From positions 15,623,254 through 15,687,253 of the forward strand of contig JAQFVV010006197.1 in the NCBI GenBank assembly GCA_028023455.1: a DNA stretch of 64,000 nucleotides. Direction: 5' to 3'. Shown piece after piece: positions 23,662 to 35,340 of the stretch. The DNA comes from Epiperipatus broadwayi (lineage: Eukaryota; Onychophora; Udeonychophora; Euonychophora; Peripatidae). The notes beneath the pieces are model-generated. The model saw nothing but the letters and a program-made list of their open reading frames with translations, was not told the DNA's origin and ran no database searches. Position 1 is the first letter of the stretch, and each line of letters begins with the position of its first letter. The translations under genes and the position numbers were made by a program.

Positions 23662-23732
23662 CTGCAAGTTTGAGCAAGACTACAAACAGATGGTAAATCA
23701 AGACGTTTTATTATAGACTGAATAACTTCCCC
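23662..23732 (-). CDS. FBXL4: FBXL4 coding exon, F-box core
   Basis: Minus-strand exon of 71 bp. The acceptor is AATTTATAG and the donor is GTTAGTAAA. It starts in phase 0 and contains 23 codons plus AG. The peptide is GEVIQSIIKRLDLPSVCSLA then QTC, the F-box helix pair that contacts SKP1. In the family this segment reads Y-E-L-I-x-x-I-L-x-x-L-x-L-P-D-L-C-x-L-A-Q-T-C. The family's Tyr just after Leu-Pro is Gly here, a change worth noting. The donor is GTTAGT rather than the GTAAGT or GTGAGT used by the other visible exons. The leftover AG pairs with A from the next exon to give Arg. The following intron is about 16 kb, the largest in the window. Confidence 0.94.
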
Positions 23733-26179
23733 CTATAAATTATTAAGAAAAGCAGACTGTATTAAAATATGTACATATATATGAAAGACTAACTATTTAA
23801 TATCCATTAGATAAAAATGTAAGTAAAACAGGTTTTAATTAGCTCCCCTACATGGCACAAGCTTCATCATCATTCTCCAAAGAATAATAATAAAAAAGAA
23901 AGCATTACACTCCAGATTTATTAAACGCTGAGTGGTGAAAAATTGCTATTTTCTAATCAGTTTTGAACAGCTAGCTAGGTTGGTTATGGGCCAGGTACCC
24001 AAAAGAAAAAAAGTTGTAAGTCTGTTTAGAACTGAAAAACATTTCCAAGTCTTATCTGAATTGGATTCAAATCCCAGATTATGAGCGCAGCAGACACAGG
24101 GATGATTATTAAATAAAACCCTTAAGTATCCATTATAAATAAGTTTTTAGCTATTCTTAAAGAAGATTCAAGAAGTCCCAGATAATTGGGTCAAGTAAAT
24201 ATTAATGTACTCATTATAAATTAAGGGATGCATGTATTAGAAAGTTTTCTTCTTTTTTTTCCTATACAAAACACAAGTAAACTGAAAAACCATTTTGTAT
24301 TTTGAATTTACTTATATATAAGTAAAATATCCTTTAAATAACTTACTAAATGATTCTCTATGATGACTCTCCTCAGAGGAACAGTGAACGAAGCCTCACT
24401 CAGTAATATTACCAATTGCTAGGTAATGACGACTTCAACTGCTTTTTCTAATCTGCTTTACTAACTAATTAAAAACTAGATATTTCATTATTGAATGTCT
24501 AGCTGAATTGTCTATTTTTATAATTAATATAAAAATTAATATGAAAATAATTGTTTGTATGTCTAGTAAATAATCTTGGCTTAAATATAATTTCCAAGTA
24601 GCAATAAAAGTTTTATGAAAAAAATTACTGTAAAGTTGAAATTTCTGAATATGAGCAAATATTTTGGTTTAAAAGTATAGAACTTCATTGTAAAAAGCAT
24701 CATTAAAATGTATTTATATTTTGTATCAACTCCCTAAAATTTGAGCAAAGTTTCTAAAGAAATTATACAGAAAAAATGTTGACACATCAAACTGTAAATA
24801 ATTTAACATAATAAAACATTAATGAACATCAAATATTTCCCATGACTGGATAAAATTATAATTTAAACATCATCAAATTTTTATTATTGATAATGCAAGT
24901 TATCTGATGCTTAATTTTGTATCAGTGATATCTATCTTCAAAACAATCTTTTTAAACAAATCAAAGGCAGTAGCTAACAATTCTTTCAATGATTTTTGTA
25001 ATTAAATTTTGGAGAATTTAACTTCATTCTAGTAGGAATAACTATATTCATCCCATTTTAATAACTTATTCTTTCAGAATGAAGATTAAATAATCAGAAA
25101 TCGGTTGTGAAAATTTAAAGATCTTTTATTCAATTTAAACAGTTCATAATGAAAAATAGATATCACTTTATACAGTACCTTAGAAATAATAGATGCATTA
25201 ATAAAAAATAGGGAATTGGAGAAATGGTGAACTAGTATGGAGAGTAAAAAAAGTTTAAATATAGATAGAAGTAAGCAGAATAGTGGGTGTGAGTTAATTT
25301 ATGATAATAGCAAAGAAAGTTGTTTATGGTTTAAGGCTTGAACAGAATCATTAGAAACAAGGGAATATGTAAGAAAGGCATGGAAAATATTAGGCATCTG
25401 TTAATTGAATGTAAATGCTTATAAGAAGAAAGGTTACAAATAATGAAGTTGTAGGAAAATAAATGTAAATAAAGTGAATATACAAAAAATGGGTTCTTGG
25501 TTTTTATGCTGGGTTTGAAAAAAAATAAAGGGCATCTAGATATAAAGGCCATAGAGTGGACAAAGATGATGTTGTGGAAATGGGATGGAGCAGGATAGAG
25601 AAAAATATGAGAGAAACTTAGGATGGGGAATAGAGAGGTGAGGTAAGGTGGCTAACAGATTTCTCTGGGTATAGTGGCTCAAAGATTCCTGATTCCAATA
25701 AAGGAGAAGCCACAGTGCATCACATTGTAATAAACTAAAAAAAAATAGTTATGTGATTCTTTAATTTTATTAAGGATAGTAAATCTTTGAAATTAAAATT
25801 CTTCTAAAATACTTACTCCCAAATTACAATTTAGATTCTTTTAAACTAAAATTCAACTTTCCATATGAAAAATAATTTCAAATATTACATTAAAAATGCA
25901 TACCAAATATTCTATACAATAAAGCAGAGTTCAAGATAAAATATATTTATAAAAGTGTCTGTCTAATATAAAGACCTATTTTGTATTGGATCTCTTACAT
26001 AATAATAATAAACAAATAATTTATTACTTAGAAGTTCCTAAAAAGTTTAAGCACCAGAAGCGATGGAACTGCAATTGTGAATATGAATCTGGAGCTGTAG
26101 AGTTTGCCACTCACCATTGCACTAAATCATACACAATATTCTTTTACATTGTTGTAGAAAACTAAATGCATTTACTTAC
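23733..26179 (-). other. FBXL4 intron of about 2.4 kb
   Basis: Lies between the G-Y-F-E-L-L-P exon and the F-box core exon, joining in phase 0. It contains the 3' part of a LINE at about 25190-25746 in the opposite orientation to the gene. I see nothing identifiable in 23733-25180 or 25750-26179. Confidence 0.88.
25190..25746 (+). pseudogene. LINE 3' end with C-terminus and A-tail
   Basis: Plus-strand frames with stops and shifts read as the C-terminal part of a CR1/Jockey/R1-like LINE ORF2. Around 25376-25420 it reads MENIRHLLIECKC-like sequence (the H-x-x-x-E-C zinc-knuckle pattern), then FMLGL, then WKWDGAG. The last part reads SGSKIPDSNKGEATVHHIVI and a TAA stop at 25736-25738, directly followed by an A-rich tail to about 25746. 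The open C-terminus and surviving tail indicate a younger insertion than the other LINE remnants. It is 5'-truncated and antisense to FBXL4. Confidence 0.6.
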
Positions 26180-26411
26180 AGGTAATAATTCAAAGTATCC
26201 TCCATTGCAGAAAGGAAGATTGCTTGAAAATTCAGTCAATAAAAGTAATCCTTGAAGACTGATATCTTTCATGTCATTTGCAAGAGTGCTGAGTGATGAT
26301 GGTTTCAATGGAGGAAAAGATTTAGGTGTTTCTCTGGCACCCAAAAGTTCCACAGCATCTAATTCAGAGTAATAACTCAAATGTTGATGGTGAAATTCAA
26401 TCCTTAACAAA
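26180..26411 (-). CDS. FBXL4: FBXL4 coding exon leading into the F-box
   Basis: Minus-strand exon of 232 bp. The acceptor is TTTGTTTTATAG and the donor is GTAAGTAAA. The first base T completes Asn with the previous exon; 77 full codons follow and the exon ends in phase 0. It starts LLRIEFHHQHLSYYSELDAV, matching the strongly conserved FBXL4 motif R-x-E-x-x-x-x-x-L-x-Y-Y-x-E-L-D-A-V. A poorly conserved, Ser/Pro/Leu-rich linker of about 45 residues follows. The exon closes NGGYFELLP, equivalent to the family's N-x-G-Y-F-D-x-L-P, which begins the F-box. An open frame with a Met extends into both flanking introns here, but that is only read-through. The linker appears shorter than in vertebrates. 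Confidence 0.95.
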
Positions 26412-29400
26412 CTATAAAACAAAAGCCACAATTAATAAGATAAAAAAAAAATCATATTTATAAAATTTCCACAATAATAATAGTTATGAATATAATTACT
26501 TTAATTAGTTGGTTTTTTTTAAATACTAAATGGTTTTTTTTTTTGTTTTTGAATTTAAAATTTTAGTACTTAATAATATTTTTAAAATTATAATTTAAAT
26601 ATTTGTCTAAGCTATATTTTTTTTACATGATAAATTTGGATTAAATTGTTTGATTTCTTTTTCTTATCTTAATTATAAATAATTGTACAAAAAAAATATT
26701 ATTTCTTTTACTATATTAAATGACCATCTGGAAAGCAGGTTTTATAACTCTAAAGGGTTCCACAGTAAAATAATAAAAAACACTTGTGACAAAATTTTAA
26801 ATACATAACAGATGTGATTCTATTTTGAGAGAAATCACTATTGACATGTAACAGGAAAGGATTTGCCTTTTTCATTCAATAATTTAATATACAATATACT
26901 TAATGACCTAAATATAAAAATTATACTGATTCAACATTCCATAAGAGTATAGTAATAGAAATGTTAATGTTAATCAAGACATCTAGTACAAATCTGATAT
27001 ATTTTTTTACAAAAAGCAATCAGATAAAGATGCAAGATGTTCTATAAAATAAAACTGAAGCAATGAAAGCAGTTATTTTAATTCCATAAAACAATAGCAA
27101 TTACCAAATTGTATTCTTAGAACAGATACATTATCACAATAATAACAGTGAAATTTTACAGATTGTTTGTTGCTTTTTCTGAGCAATAAATCTCATGATC
27201 AGTTTATTAAAAAATGACTCATGCTTTTCAAATATCTTCTGAAAAAAACTACAAGATAAGCACATATCGATTGGATCTCTTACCAACAACCATGGATGAG
27301 ACATTACTGAGTTATATCTGAATTCAAGCTTTGAACATCATACAATGCAATGAAATTATGGAAAAATATAATAAGTCATATCTACCCTAAGATACCATCA
27401 GAAAATTTTTATTGCTGAATGCCACCTTATATCTAGATCATGTCCATAAAAGATAATAAGATATGATTCTGTCTTCTAATGTGTCAAATTGACATAATGC
27501 TTTGGAAATGACTTTATGTGACAAGAAGTTTTACCTTATTTATAGCATTTCTTCTGTTGTTGTTGTTTTTTATACTAGGAAGTACACTTTTTTTTTCTCT
27601 CATTGATATTTTAAAAAAAAGTTTTTCTAAATTTATAAGAATTTTCCCCAAATTTCTATAACTCTGTAATAATTTGATATTTAATCTGCATTTTAAAAAT
27701 AATATTAGTACAAAAGTTATGTGTTCACTATTTTCAATTAATATGATTTCACAGACTCGTATTTGATAATTTTAAAACTTTATAATAAAAAAAATCTCTT
27801 AGCTTCACTTGTAGAAACTCGAAAAAAAAAAGCAGTAGAAATTTAAAAATACACTCAACATTTTCTGGCAATGTGAAAGCAATGATAAATATTTTTAATT
27901 TATAGTTTAGTATTATAATACTACATTATATTATGTTAACAATACCATCTAATTTAAAAGAAGGCAGCATAACAATTTTTCTTGTCCTTTTTTTATTTTA
28001 AAATATGCATATATTTATAATTTTAAATTGTTCATAAACTGTATACAAATATTTAAGAGTTTTTTTTTTTTTATCAAATGCTACTTTTTTGACATTATCA
28101 CAATAAAATGAGTTATGATATAATCTTTGTTGCACATATGTTATTTATAATCGACATGTTATAATTTTTTTTAATTTTAACAGTTAAGTAAAAAAGTCTC
28201 AATTTTAACAAGTGAATTGAACTGCTATTCTCATCTGCTTCTTGGGCACTTGAATGTCACAAATCTTCCAAGCAACTAAACATAAAAATTATTTTATTAT
28301 AATATTATTCAAGCTTCATTAAAAAAAGAATTCAACTGAAAATATGTACATTATTGATCAGTATCATCATTACTTTCAATTATTATTTATTAACTGCAGC
28401 ATGATGACTTTTCAAATTTAATAAAGTTTATCAGATTTATAGCTTTTCTTCTCAGCATCACTCCAGAAAAATCCCTTAAAACATCTAGAATGTAGTCTCT
28501 TTTTCACTTTTTTACAATCTTTTTATATCCAGTTGAGAAGTTCAACTATCCATCTATCAGCACTTCTTCCAGCAACATATCCAGCTTAGTTCCATCTGCC
28601 TCTTAATTCTTTCAATGATATCAATATCTGTTTGTTCTCTCATTGATGTACTGAGTTTTATATATCTCCTCACTATTACCAACATACAACTTTGTATATC
28701 TTGCTGCTTAAACTGAAATTTCTTTATTGCTCTTCTATTAAAGTTTCAAATACTTAGACATTCAAGTTTAAGTCATGACTATATTTCCTTCTGTATTAAT
28801 AATCTAACCAAGCTATTTGTAACTGTTAATTCCTTTTATTTTGTTACTATTAAATTTATTATCTCATTCTAGGAAAACCATTGATTAATACTATGCTTTT
28901 TAGAATTTATCTTTAGTCTTATTTTCATATTTTCATGTGATAATTCTTATAACATTTCTTGAAAGTCTGAAGCATTATTTACAAAAAAACAACTATATCA
29001 TCTGTAAAATATAGTAACTTCAATAATCTCCATTTATTTTTATTTCCTTATTTTCCTATTTTAATACACAAAATATTATTCGTAAAATTGGAAAAAAGTT
29101 TTGGGGAGTCACACACTTCTTAGAGTACCTCTGTATTCTAATCACTGCTGTTGCATTATGATAAATATTCTTCAAAATTCGACAATAATCTAAGTCAATA
29201 TTTTGATGTTCCAGAGCTTTAATCACATTGGAATACTTACAGAGTCAAATGCTTTTCATAGTCTACAAATCCAATGATCAGTAGCAAATCAAACATACTG
29301 TTCTTTTGATGACTTTTAAACACAGTTTATTTTGTTTGGTTTATATCCCAAATTCTCTGTCAATTGTAATTATCTATGTAACAAAACTTGTACGGAATGG

Positions 29401-32098
29401 ATAAAAGTTTGATAAAATTAATTTTGAATATTCTCTTTTCAGCCTGTTTTAAATATCACTATTGCATTATTCCAATTGTTTGGTATATTTTTATCATAAT
29501 TTTAAATATTTGATATATATTTTTCTACAACTTCTTCATTTTTTAAGATATTGATAGTAATTTGATCATTTATTTCTAGGAGCTTTCTTGTTCTTACGAT
29601 ACAGTTCTTTGTAGAGTTCTACTTCGTGAAATAATCCTTCTTTTTAAAAATAATATTATCTTTTCTTCTTAATGCTGAAATAACTTTACTTCCAATATCA
29701 AGATATTGGGTTCTCTTCAATAGCTTTTTTTTAACAACTCACAATTCTATTTTCTAATAACATTAACTCTTTTTCATACCATTTTGCAGAATTCCAAATA
29801 TTTTCTTCTTCTAAATATATCATAGTTAAATATTTATTTGTTAAAGACTGAATCATTATCAAAATCTATTAATATTTTTAAATGATTTACAAACTGTAGC
29901 TTAAATTTAGCACAGTATTTCTGAAGATTAGAAATATCGATGTATATCTTATATTTCATTAAATGATAATCACTTTCTATGTTGAATTTACATATTTTCT
30001 ATTAACAAAAAACATAACTCTAATCTAAGACTGTTGTATTTTCATTTGAATAATATTTTCATTTTGGATTTTTCTTTTTTCACAAATTCTATAAGATTAT
30101 GTTCTCTTCCACATCTAAATCTATATCCAAATTTACTCATAATACTCTCATCTTTTAATGATTTTCCATTTCTAGCATTTTGTACATTCACATAAAAATC
30201 TTTTACGCCTTCATAATAACTTGTTAATTATCTGAAAATGGTATCTTCCATTAAACTGAATAACTAATCTTCTCATTCTATCTGATATATTATCAATCCT
30301 CCAACACTGTTCTAATTTTTATTCTTAATGAATTCTATTTCATTTTTGATTTTAATATTTATGTCTTCAAAGTCTGACAACATCCCATTTAATATTAAAC
30401 AATTCTTCTTTCAATTTCACTTGAAAGTAATCTGCATTTATAGATAACTAAGTAAAAGATCATCATTAAATAGTAATTTGGCAATTGTTATCATTGTCTG
30501 CCATTCACTTGCCAACCATTGTCTTGGCGGATAATTTTAAAGCCTCTGGGATATATGGCCTATAACTTACTACTGACTATTATGATTGTAAAACATAATA
30601 AAATGAGCATTTCACATCCATTTACTAATTCATCTTGCCTTCAAAAAAACCAACTGATATCTGACTTTAAAAAAAAGTGTATAGTATTTCTTGGTTTTAA
30701 ATCAAAGATAGAAGTCAGTAAATTCATCATAGTACTTATGTATGCTGATGAGCAACTTCATTCATATTCATTTATCATATAAATAGTCATATTTTACAAA
30801 AATATTAGGAATTTGTCCTGCCTATTCTTTTAACCCTCAAAGAAATCTGACAATCTTCTTTCGGCTAATAGCAAACTCTTATATAAATGCAGCATTTATC
30901 TTTATGTTTAATGTTAATGCTTGAATTAAACTAAATGTTTGGTTTTAAAACTTTAAAAACTAAATATATGATTTTTTTTTAAAAATGAAACAGTAGTTTA
31001 TAAAAGTAAAAAATCTTGAATACTAAAAAAAATATTACCAAATTTTAATTGCTCATTACTTAACATTTTTATTACATTCAAATATCAGCCTTTCAAGCTA
31101 ATTGTGCATACGCTTTTGCGAGTGTTAATAATAATAAATGAATACTTTCTCTCCAATACAAGATATAGTATTTATGCAGGAATAAAATGAATCCACTTAG
31201 TTATATTAGATAAAATATTCACTTTCTGAGTCTGCTTCAATATTGAATTGACAGAATAAAAGGATATCAGAAAATTTTATTTTGGAAATTTATATGCAAA
31301 AGAAAGCAAATAACACTTGTGTTTTTGTTTAAAAAAAACTGGTAGCAAGAAAGACTGTGTTCATCAATTAAGTAGGTCTCAATAAATAAACTTTTGAATA
31401 TTAAAAATTGTTATGTTTATTTAATTCTCATACATTTATTTGAAATAAATATGATAATACATTATTTAAATACATTAATCATCAATATAAAAGCCATGAC
31501 TTTATTGTACTGCTGTTTCAATTAAATATTATTCTTAAAAGAATTTGTCTTCTCTTTCTTCAAAAATTCATTCATCATTCTCTTTTTTAGAAATCAATTA
31601 GGGTCAATGACTCTTTTCCTCCTTTTGCATATAGGTCTTAAAAATGTATTAAATTTATTCTTTTACAAACTAAAACAATAATTTACAATTGAATTTATAT
31701 CATTTGTATTTACTGCCAAATTGCTTTTTGAAATAATGTGTTAGCAGATTATATATTTCCTTCTCTATATGCTATAAATTTCAATTCTTGTTTAATATTT
31801 TTACTTTTCAATATTCCATAAATTCTACTATCTTGTTTTAAATCTTTACTTCTTTGTATTCTATAATTTCCAATTCCTTTCTATTATATACTTGTTTTAA
31901 ATTTTAAAATTCATTGAAATATTTCAACTGTATCTATCAATCATTCCAAATCTGCCAATTAGGATATAATTAGCATCCTATGAATGATGATGGAGACAAT
32001 CAAAACATATTACTCAAAAATGTTTGTGTATTATTTACTTTGTATAAACATAAACAGATATATTAATAAAAACTCTATACAATAGAACACAAACTTAC
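26412..32098 (-). other. FBXL4 intron of about 5.7 kb
   Basis: Joins the W-E-V-L-W-S exon and the Y-Y-S-E-L-D-A-V exon across an Asn codon. It contains a LINE remnant at about 28440-30480 in the same orientation as the gene. 26412-28430 and 30500-32098 are A+T-rich and I see no supportable feature in them; the 87-codon plus-strand ORF at 30519 matches nothing I know. Confidence 0.88.
28440..30480 (-). pseudogene. Decayed LINE ORF2: endonuclease and reverse transcriptase remnants
   Basis: The minus strand can be read, with many stops and frameshifts, as a LINE polyprotein. Near 30060-30130 it reads KRT-YRICEKRKIQNENI-like sequence, similar to the AP-endonuclease stretch R-N-E-x-G-x-x-L-I-x-F. 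Near 29235-29278 it reads LIIGFVDYEK and, after a one-base shift, FDSVSIP, the RT palm motif x-I-D-Y-E-K-A-F-D-S. Near 28985-29015 it reads FTDDIVVFL, the catalytic F-A-D-D motif with the two Asp preserved. The order endonuclease then RT is that of RTE/Jockey-type LINEs. It cannot encode a working protein. Confidence 0.7.
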
Positions 32099-32191
32099 TT
32101 GGTTTTAAAATTAATATTTTTAATTGGTGGTGCAAAAATTCGTGATTGGGGTGGAGCAACTTCTGGTTCACCTGACCATAAAACTTCCCAC
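32099..32191 (-). CDS. FBXL4: FBXL4 coding exon, W-E-V-L-W-S segment
   Basis: Minus-strand exon of 93 bp. The acceptor is ...ATATTATAG and the donor is GTAAGTTTG. It opens with the third base of a Lys codon, then reads WEVLWSGEPEVAPPQSRIF and APPIKNINFKT, ending with AA, the first two bases of an Asn codon. FBXL4 orthologues have W-E-x-L-W-S-x-x-P, then a Phe-x-Pro turn, then I-x-x-I-N-F-x-T-N at this point, so the order and spacing fit. The phase matches the exons on both sides exactly: 1 base + 30 codons + 2 bases. A 14-kb intron precedes it and a 5.7-kb intron follows it. It belongs to the region before the F-box. Confidence 0.93.
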
Positions 32192-32461
32192 CTATAATAT
32201 TTATTTATTATATATTTTTAAAAGAACCAACTTTATTTACAATATAATTACAACAAAATACTAAAAAAATAAATTTATTGCAAATGTTTATAGAATGTAC
32301 ATTAAATTTGATTTTGGATTGAAAAAACAGTTTTAATTACAATAATATTTAACTATTAGAAAGCAAATTAATATGATTTTCAATATAAGGTACTGAAATT
32401 AGTAACACATAATAAATAGATTCACTTTAATTTGCCAACATAAGAAATAAACCCACTAAAC

Positions 32462-32545
32462 ATCACATGATCACTTTCTTGCCATCCATTGGTTACTCTG
32501 GCTTGCACTGAGTGGCACTACTGTATGGAGAGTTTTGTCTGTTTA
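32462..32545. repeat. Repeat fragment, inverted partner near 40827-40882
   Basis: The segment includes CACATGATCAC followed by GAGTGGCACTACTGTATGGAGAGTTTTG. At 40827-40882 the reverse complement has CACATGATCACCATTTCGTGGCACTATTGTATGGAGAGTTTTG. The second copy lacks about 25 central bases. Family unknown. Confidence 0.5.
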
Positions 32546-34399
32546 ATATAAGAAATAACAAGTTGCTTTACTAATGCATAAGAATAAAATAGTCCATGAA
32601 ATGATCAATCATCTCATAGATTTAAAACATGGAATTAATTTCCACTATATACATCATAGAACATTTTCAATTGTATCATTTGTTTATTATAATTTCATAT
32701 GAACTATTCTTATTCCTAGTGTATTTATTATAATTTTATAATGCAGGTTATCAGGATTGAACCTAAAAATGGATTCATTAGACTATATAAGCATTCAAGC
32801 ATTTAAAGAAAAAAAAATGTTTTTACAAAAAATGAAATTATTCTTTTATAATTACAGACTTGGGAAATAACATTGTAATCATGATTATATATTTCACATC
32901 TACACAACCAGTAGATCAATTTACTTTTCTTCTTTACCTTATTATCATTTAGAAATATGTAGAAGATTAGTAGACATGAAAACATTCATATGTTCAGACT
33001 TGAAAGCAAAATAGTATCTTATGTTTATATTAATTTCATTTATAGGCCTTATTTAGTATATTTAAACTATGTAAATGAACAATTGACAAAAATAATCTTT
33101 TTATGTTAGTATGAATGTCACATTTACCGTAGCTCTGCATTAGCTTCAAAGAATTGTAAACAGGTTCAACATCCAAAGTTTTTGATGATAGTTGGTGGAA
33201 AGTATCTTAAATTTCTTTGATAAAATTTTTCATCAATATTCATTAAATTGATCCAATAAAAATATTGTCTATTTCTGAAAATAATTTTTCATCTTTCTAA
33301 TCAAATGAATATTATTAAAAAGATCAAGACTATTCTCAACTTGAATTTTTGTACAAAAACTCTAGAAAATAATCTGATTGAAAATGATAAGAGTTGATCC
33401 AGTATAATTGAAATAACAACTTGAATCTCACAGTGTATATAAAGATTCATTCACTAGAATTCCAGTGCTTACATATAGTACTATTTACAATATTTAATAA
33501 GAGATATCATGGGAAATGATCTATAAATAAATTTAGTCTCAATGGCAATCAAGCTGTTTTCAGCTAGCATATTCTCAAAAAATTTGATAAATGTCAGGGA
33601 TCACACTATTCAAGTCTGTAAAGGCAGTCAAATGTTTTTTGATACAATTTTGTTGTATTTTATCCGAGTCACAATTACAAAACTTATTTGATTTATAATG
33701 ATCAGATAGACTCATCTTTTTACTCAGATTGATTATTTTTATATCTTGACAAAAGTTCTGACATAAATTGACAAAATGGTCTGAGATCCAACAATTCAAA
33801 TGTATTTGCTTCCATTGGAATCATGTGTTTTAAGGATAGCAGTCTCATTATCAATGCCAAAAAATGCAACCTTAAATATTTGATCATTTTTGTCTTTATG
33901 TTTGCACTGAATTTGTTAAACTTCAAAGTTATAGATTTTTAATTTATTATTATGTTGGCTTTTGTAACTAAAGTGCATATAAATATATCAAAAAATGGAG
34001 ATGATAATTTTCTCTGATATAATAAAATATATGTCTAAAAAAAAATTATTTTATATAGGAACTGACACTTTTTTATATCATTTGTCATTAATTAAGTCAT
34101 GTGATTGATATCTAAATTGAAGCTTACTATTTTAAAAATTGATTATGGACAATCTTGTTTTTTTTTTCTGTCAGTGTAATTAAAAATTATCATCACCACT
34201 TCACTAGCAGTGCTAAAGAAATGTTATTTAGATATTCTCATTCAAAAAACATTATTCATAATAGTTCTTAATATAACTATTTAGTGTTTATTCCAACTAA
34301 GTGACATTTCAACTTTACTGTTACATAAATTTGTTTTCTTAGCATATATAACATGTGGGAAAAAAAAACAAGACTAGATCTGAACTCTAATATCATTTA

Positions 34400-35340
34400 C
34401 ACTGAGGTTGTTCAATACATAACTGCATTATTTTCAGATTTGAACCCATGTTCTCACTGATAAAAGCAATGGTAATGGAGATTTAAATATATTAGTACTT
34501 GGTAATCATTATTCAAATAAACTATAAATTGCAGTAGAATAGAGAACTGTTTTTGTTTTGACTTACTATGTAATCTAAAAAAAAAAAAAAGAATCAAAAA
34601 ATATGTTAATATAAACATTTCTAGTTTATAAAAAAAAGATGCAGTTTAAAAAACAATGAATTTACTAAAATATGCCTAGGGTCCAATGTATATAAATGTA
34701 TAAGCATGTTGGCTTGAGTTCAAAGTCTTAGGTTTTTCAACTATACATGATAGTAAAGTAAAAGATGTTTTTAGATGCATAACAGCAGTTTTAATTTCCA
34801 AATCCTCATTGATAAAAGCAAAAGCAGAAACGATCCAGGAAAAGGAATTTAAATACATTACCATCTGATAATCACTAATTATTCAAGATTAGTATAGATA
34901 ACACTAAAATAAAGAACTGCATTTGTTTTTTCCAGATACTATGTAAGCTAAAGAATCAAATGATGTGTTAGTATTAACATTCCAGGTCAGGAAAATAATG
35001 CCTGCAGATAGAAAAATCACTATGATTACTAAAATATATAATTACTGATCTTGGGTCAGATTTATATAATTGTTCAAACTATTGTCTTGGGTTCAAAACC
35101 TTAGATGTTTTTGACTTTGAAAATCCTCACTGATGATGATAAATGTCAAAATCCAGTCTGGAAATAGAGATTCAAATACACTATTATATCATAATTACTA
35201 ATTGCTGAAGTTTGCTATAAATAGCACTAGAATTGAGATCTGTTCTTATTTAAAAATTCACAATTTAAGAAATAATGAATCAGCTGCATTTTATAAAAAA
35301 AACTAAAAAGATGTTCCTTGGCAGATGCTGCAAGTGAAAC
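34400..35340. repeat. Three diverged tandem units of about 290-360 bp
   Basis: Units starting near 34405, 34680 and 35050 share a fixed order of landmarks: ..GGGTC..TATATAA.TGT (units 2 and 3), GGYTTGAGTTCAAA.-like sequence, CCTCAYTGATRA, GGAGATTYAAATA, ATTATTCAA, AGAACTG.TTTTTG and a TGTTAATATTAACATT-like end. Identity is modest, so this is an old array. Short resemblances to the reverse complement of the 9040/47700 family are possible but unproven. Confidence 0.55.
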
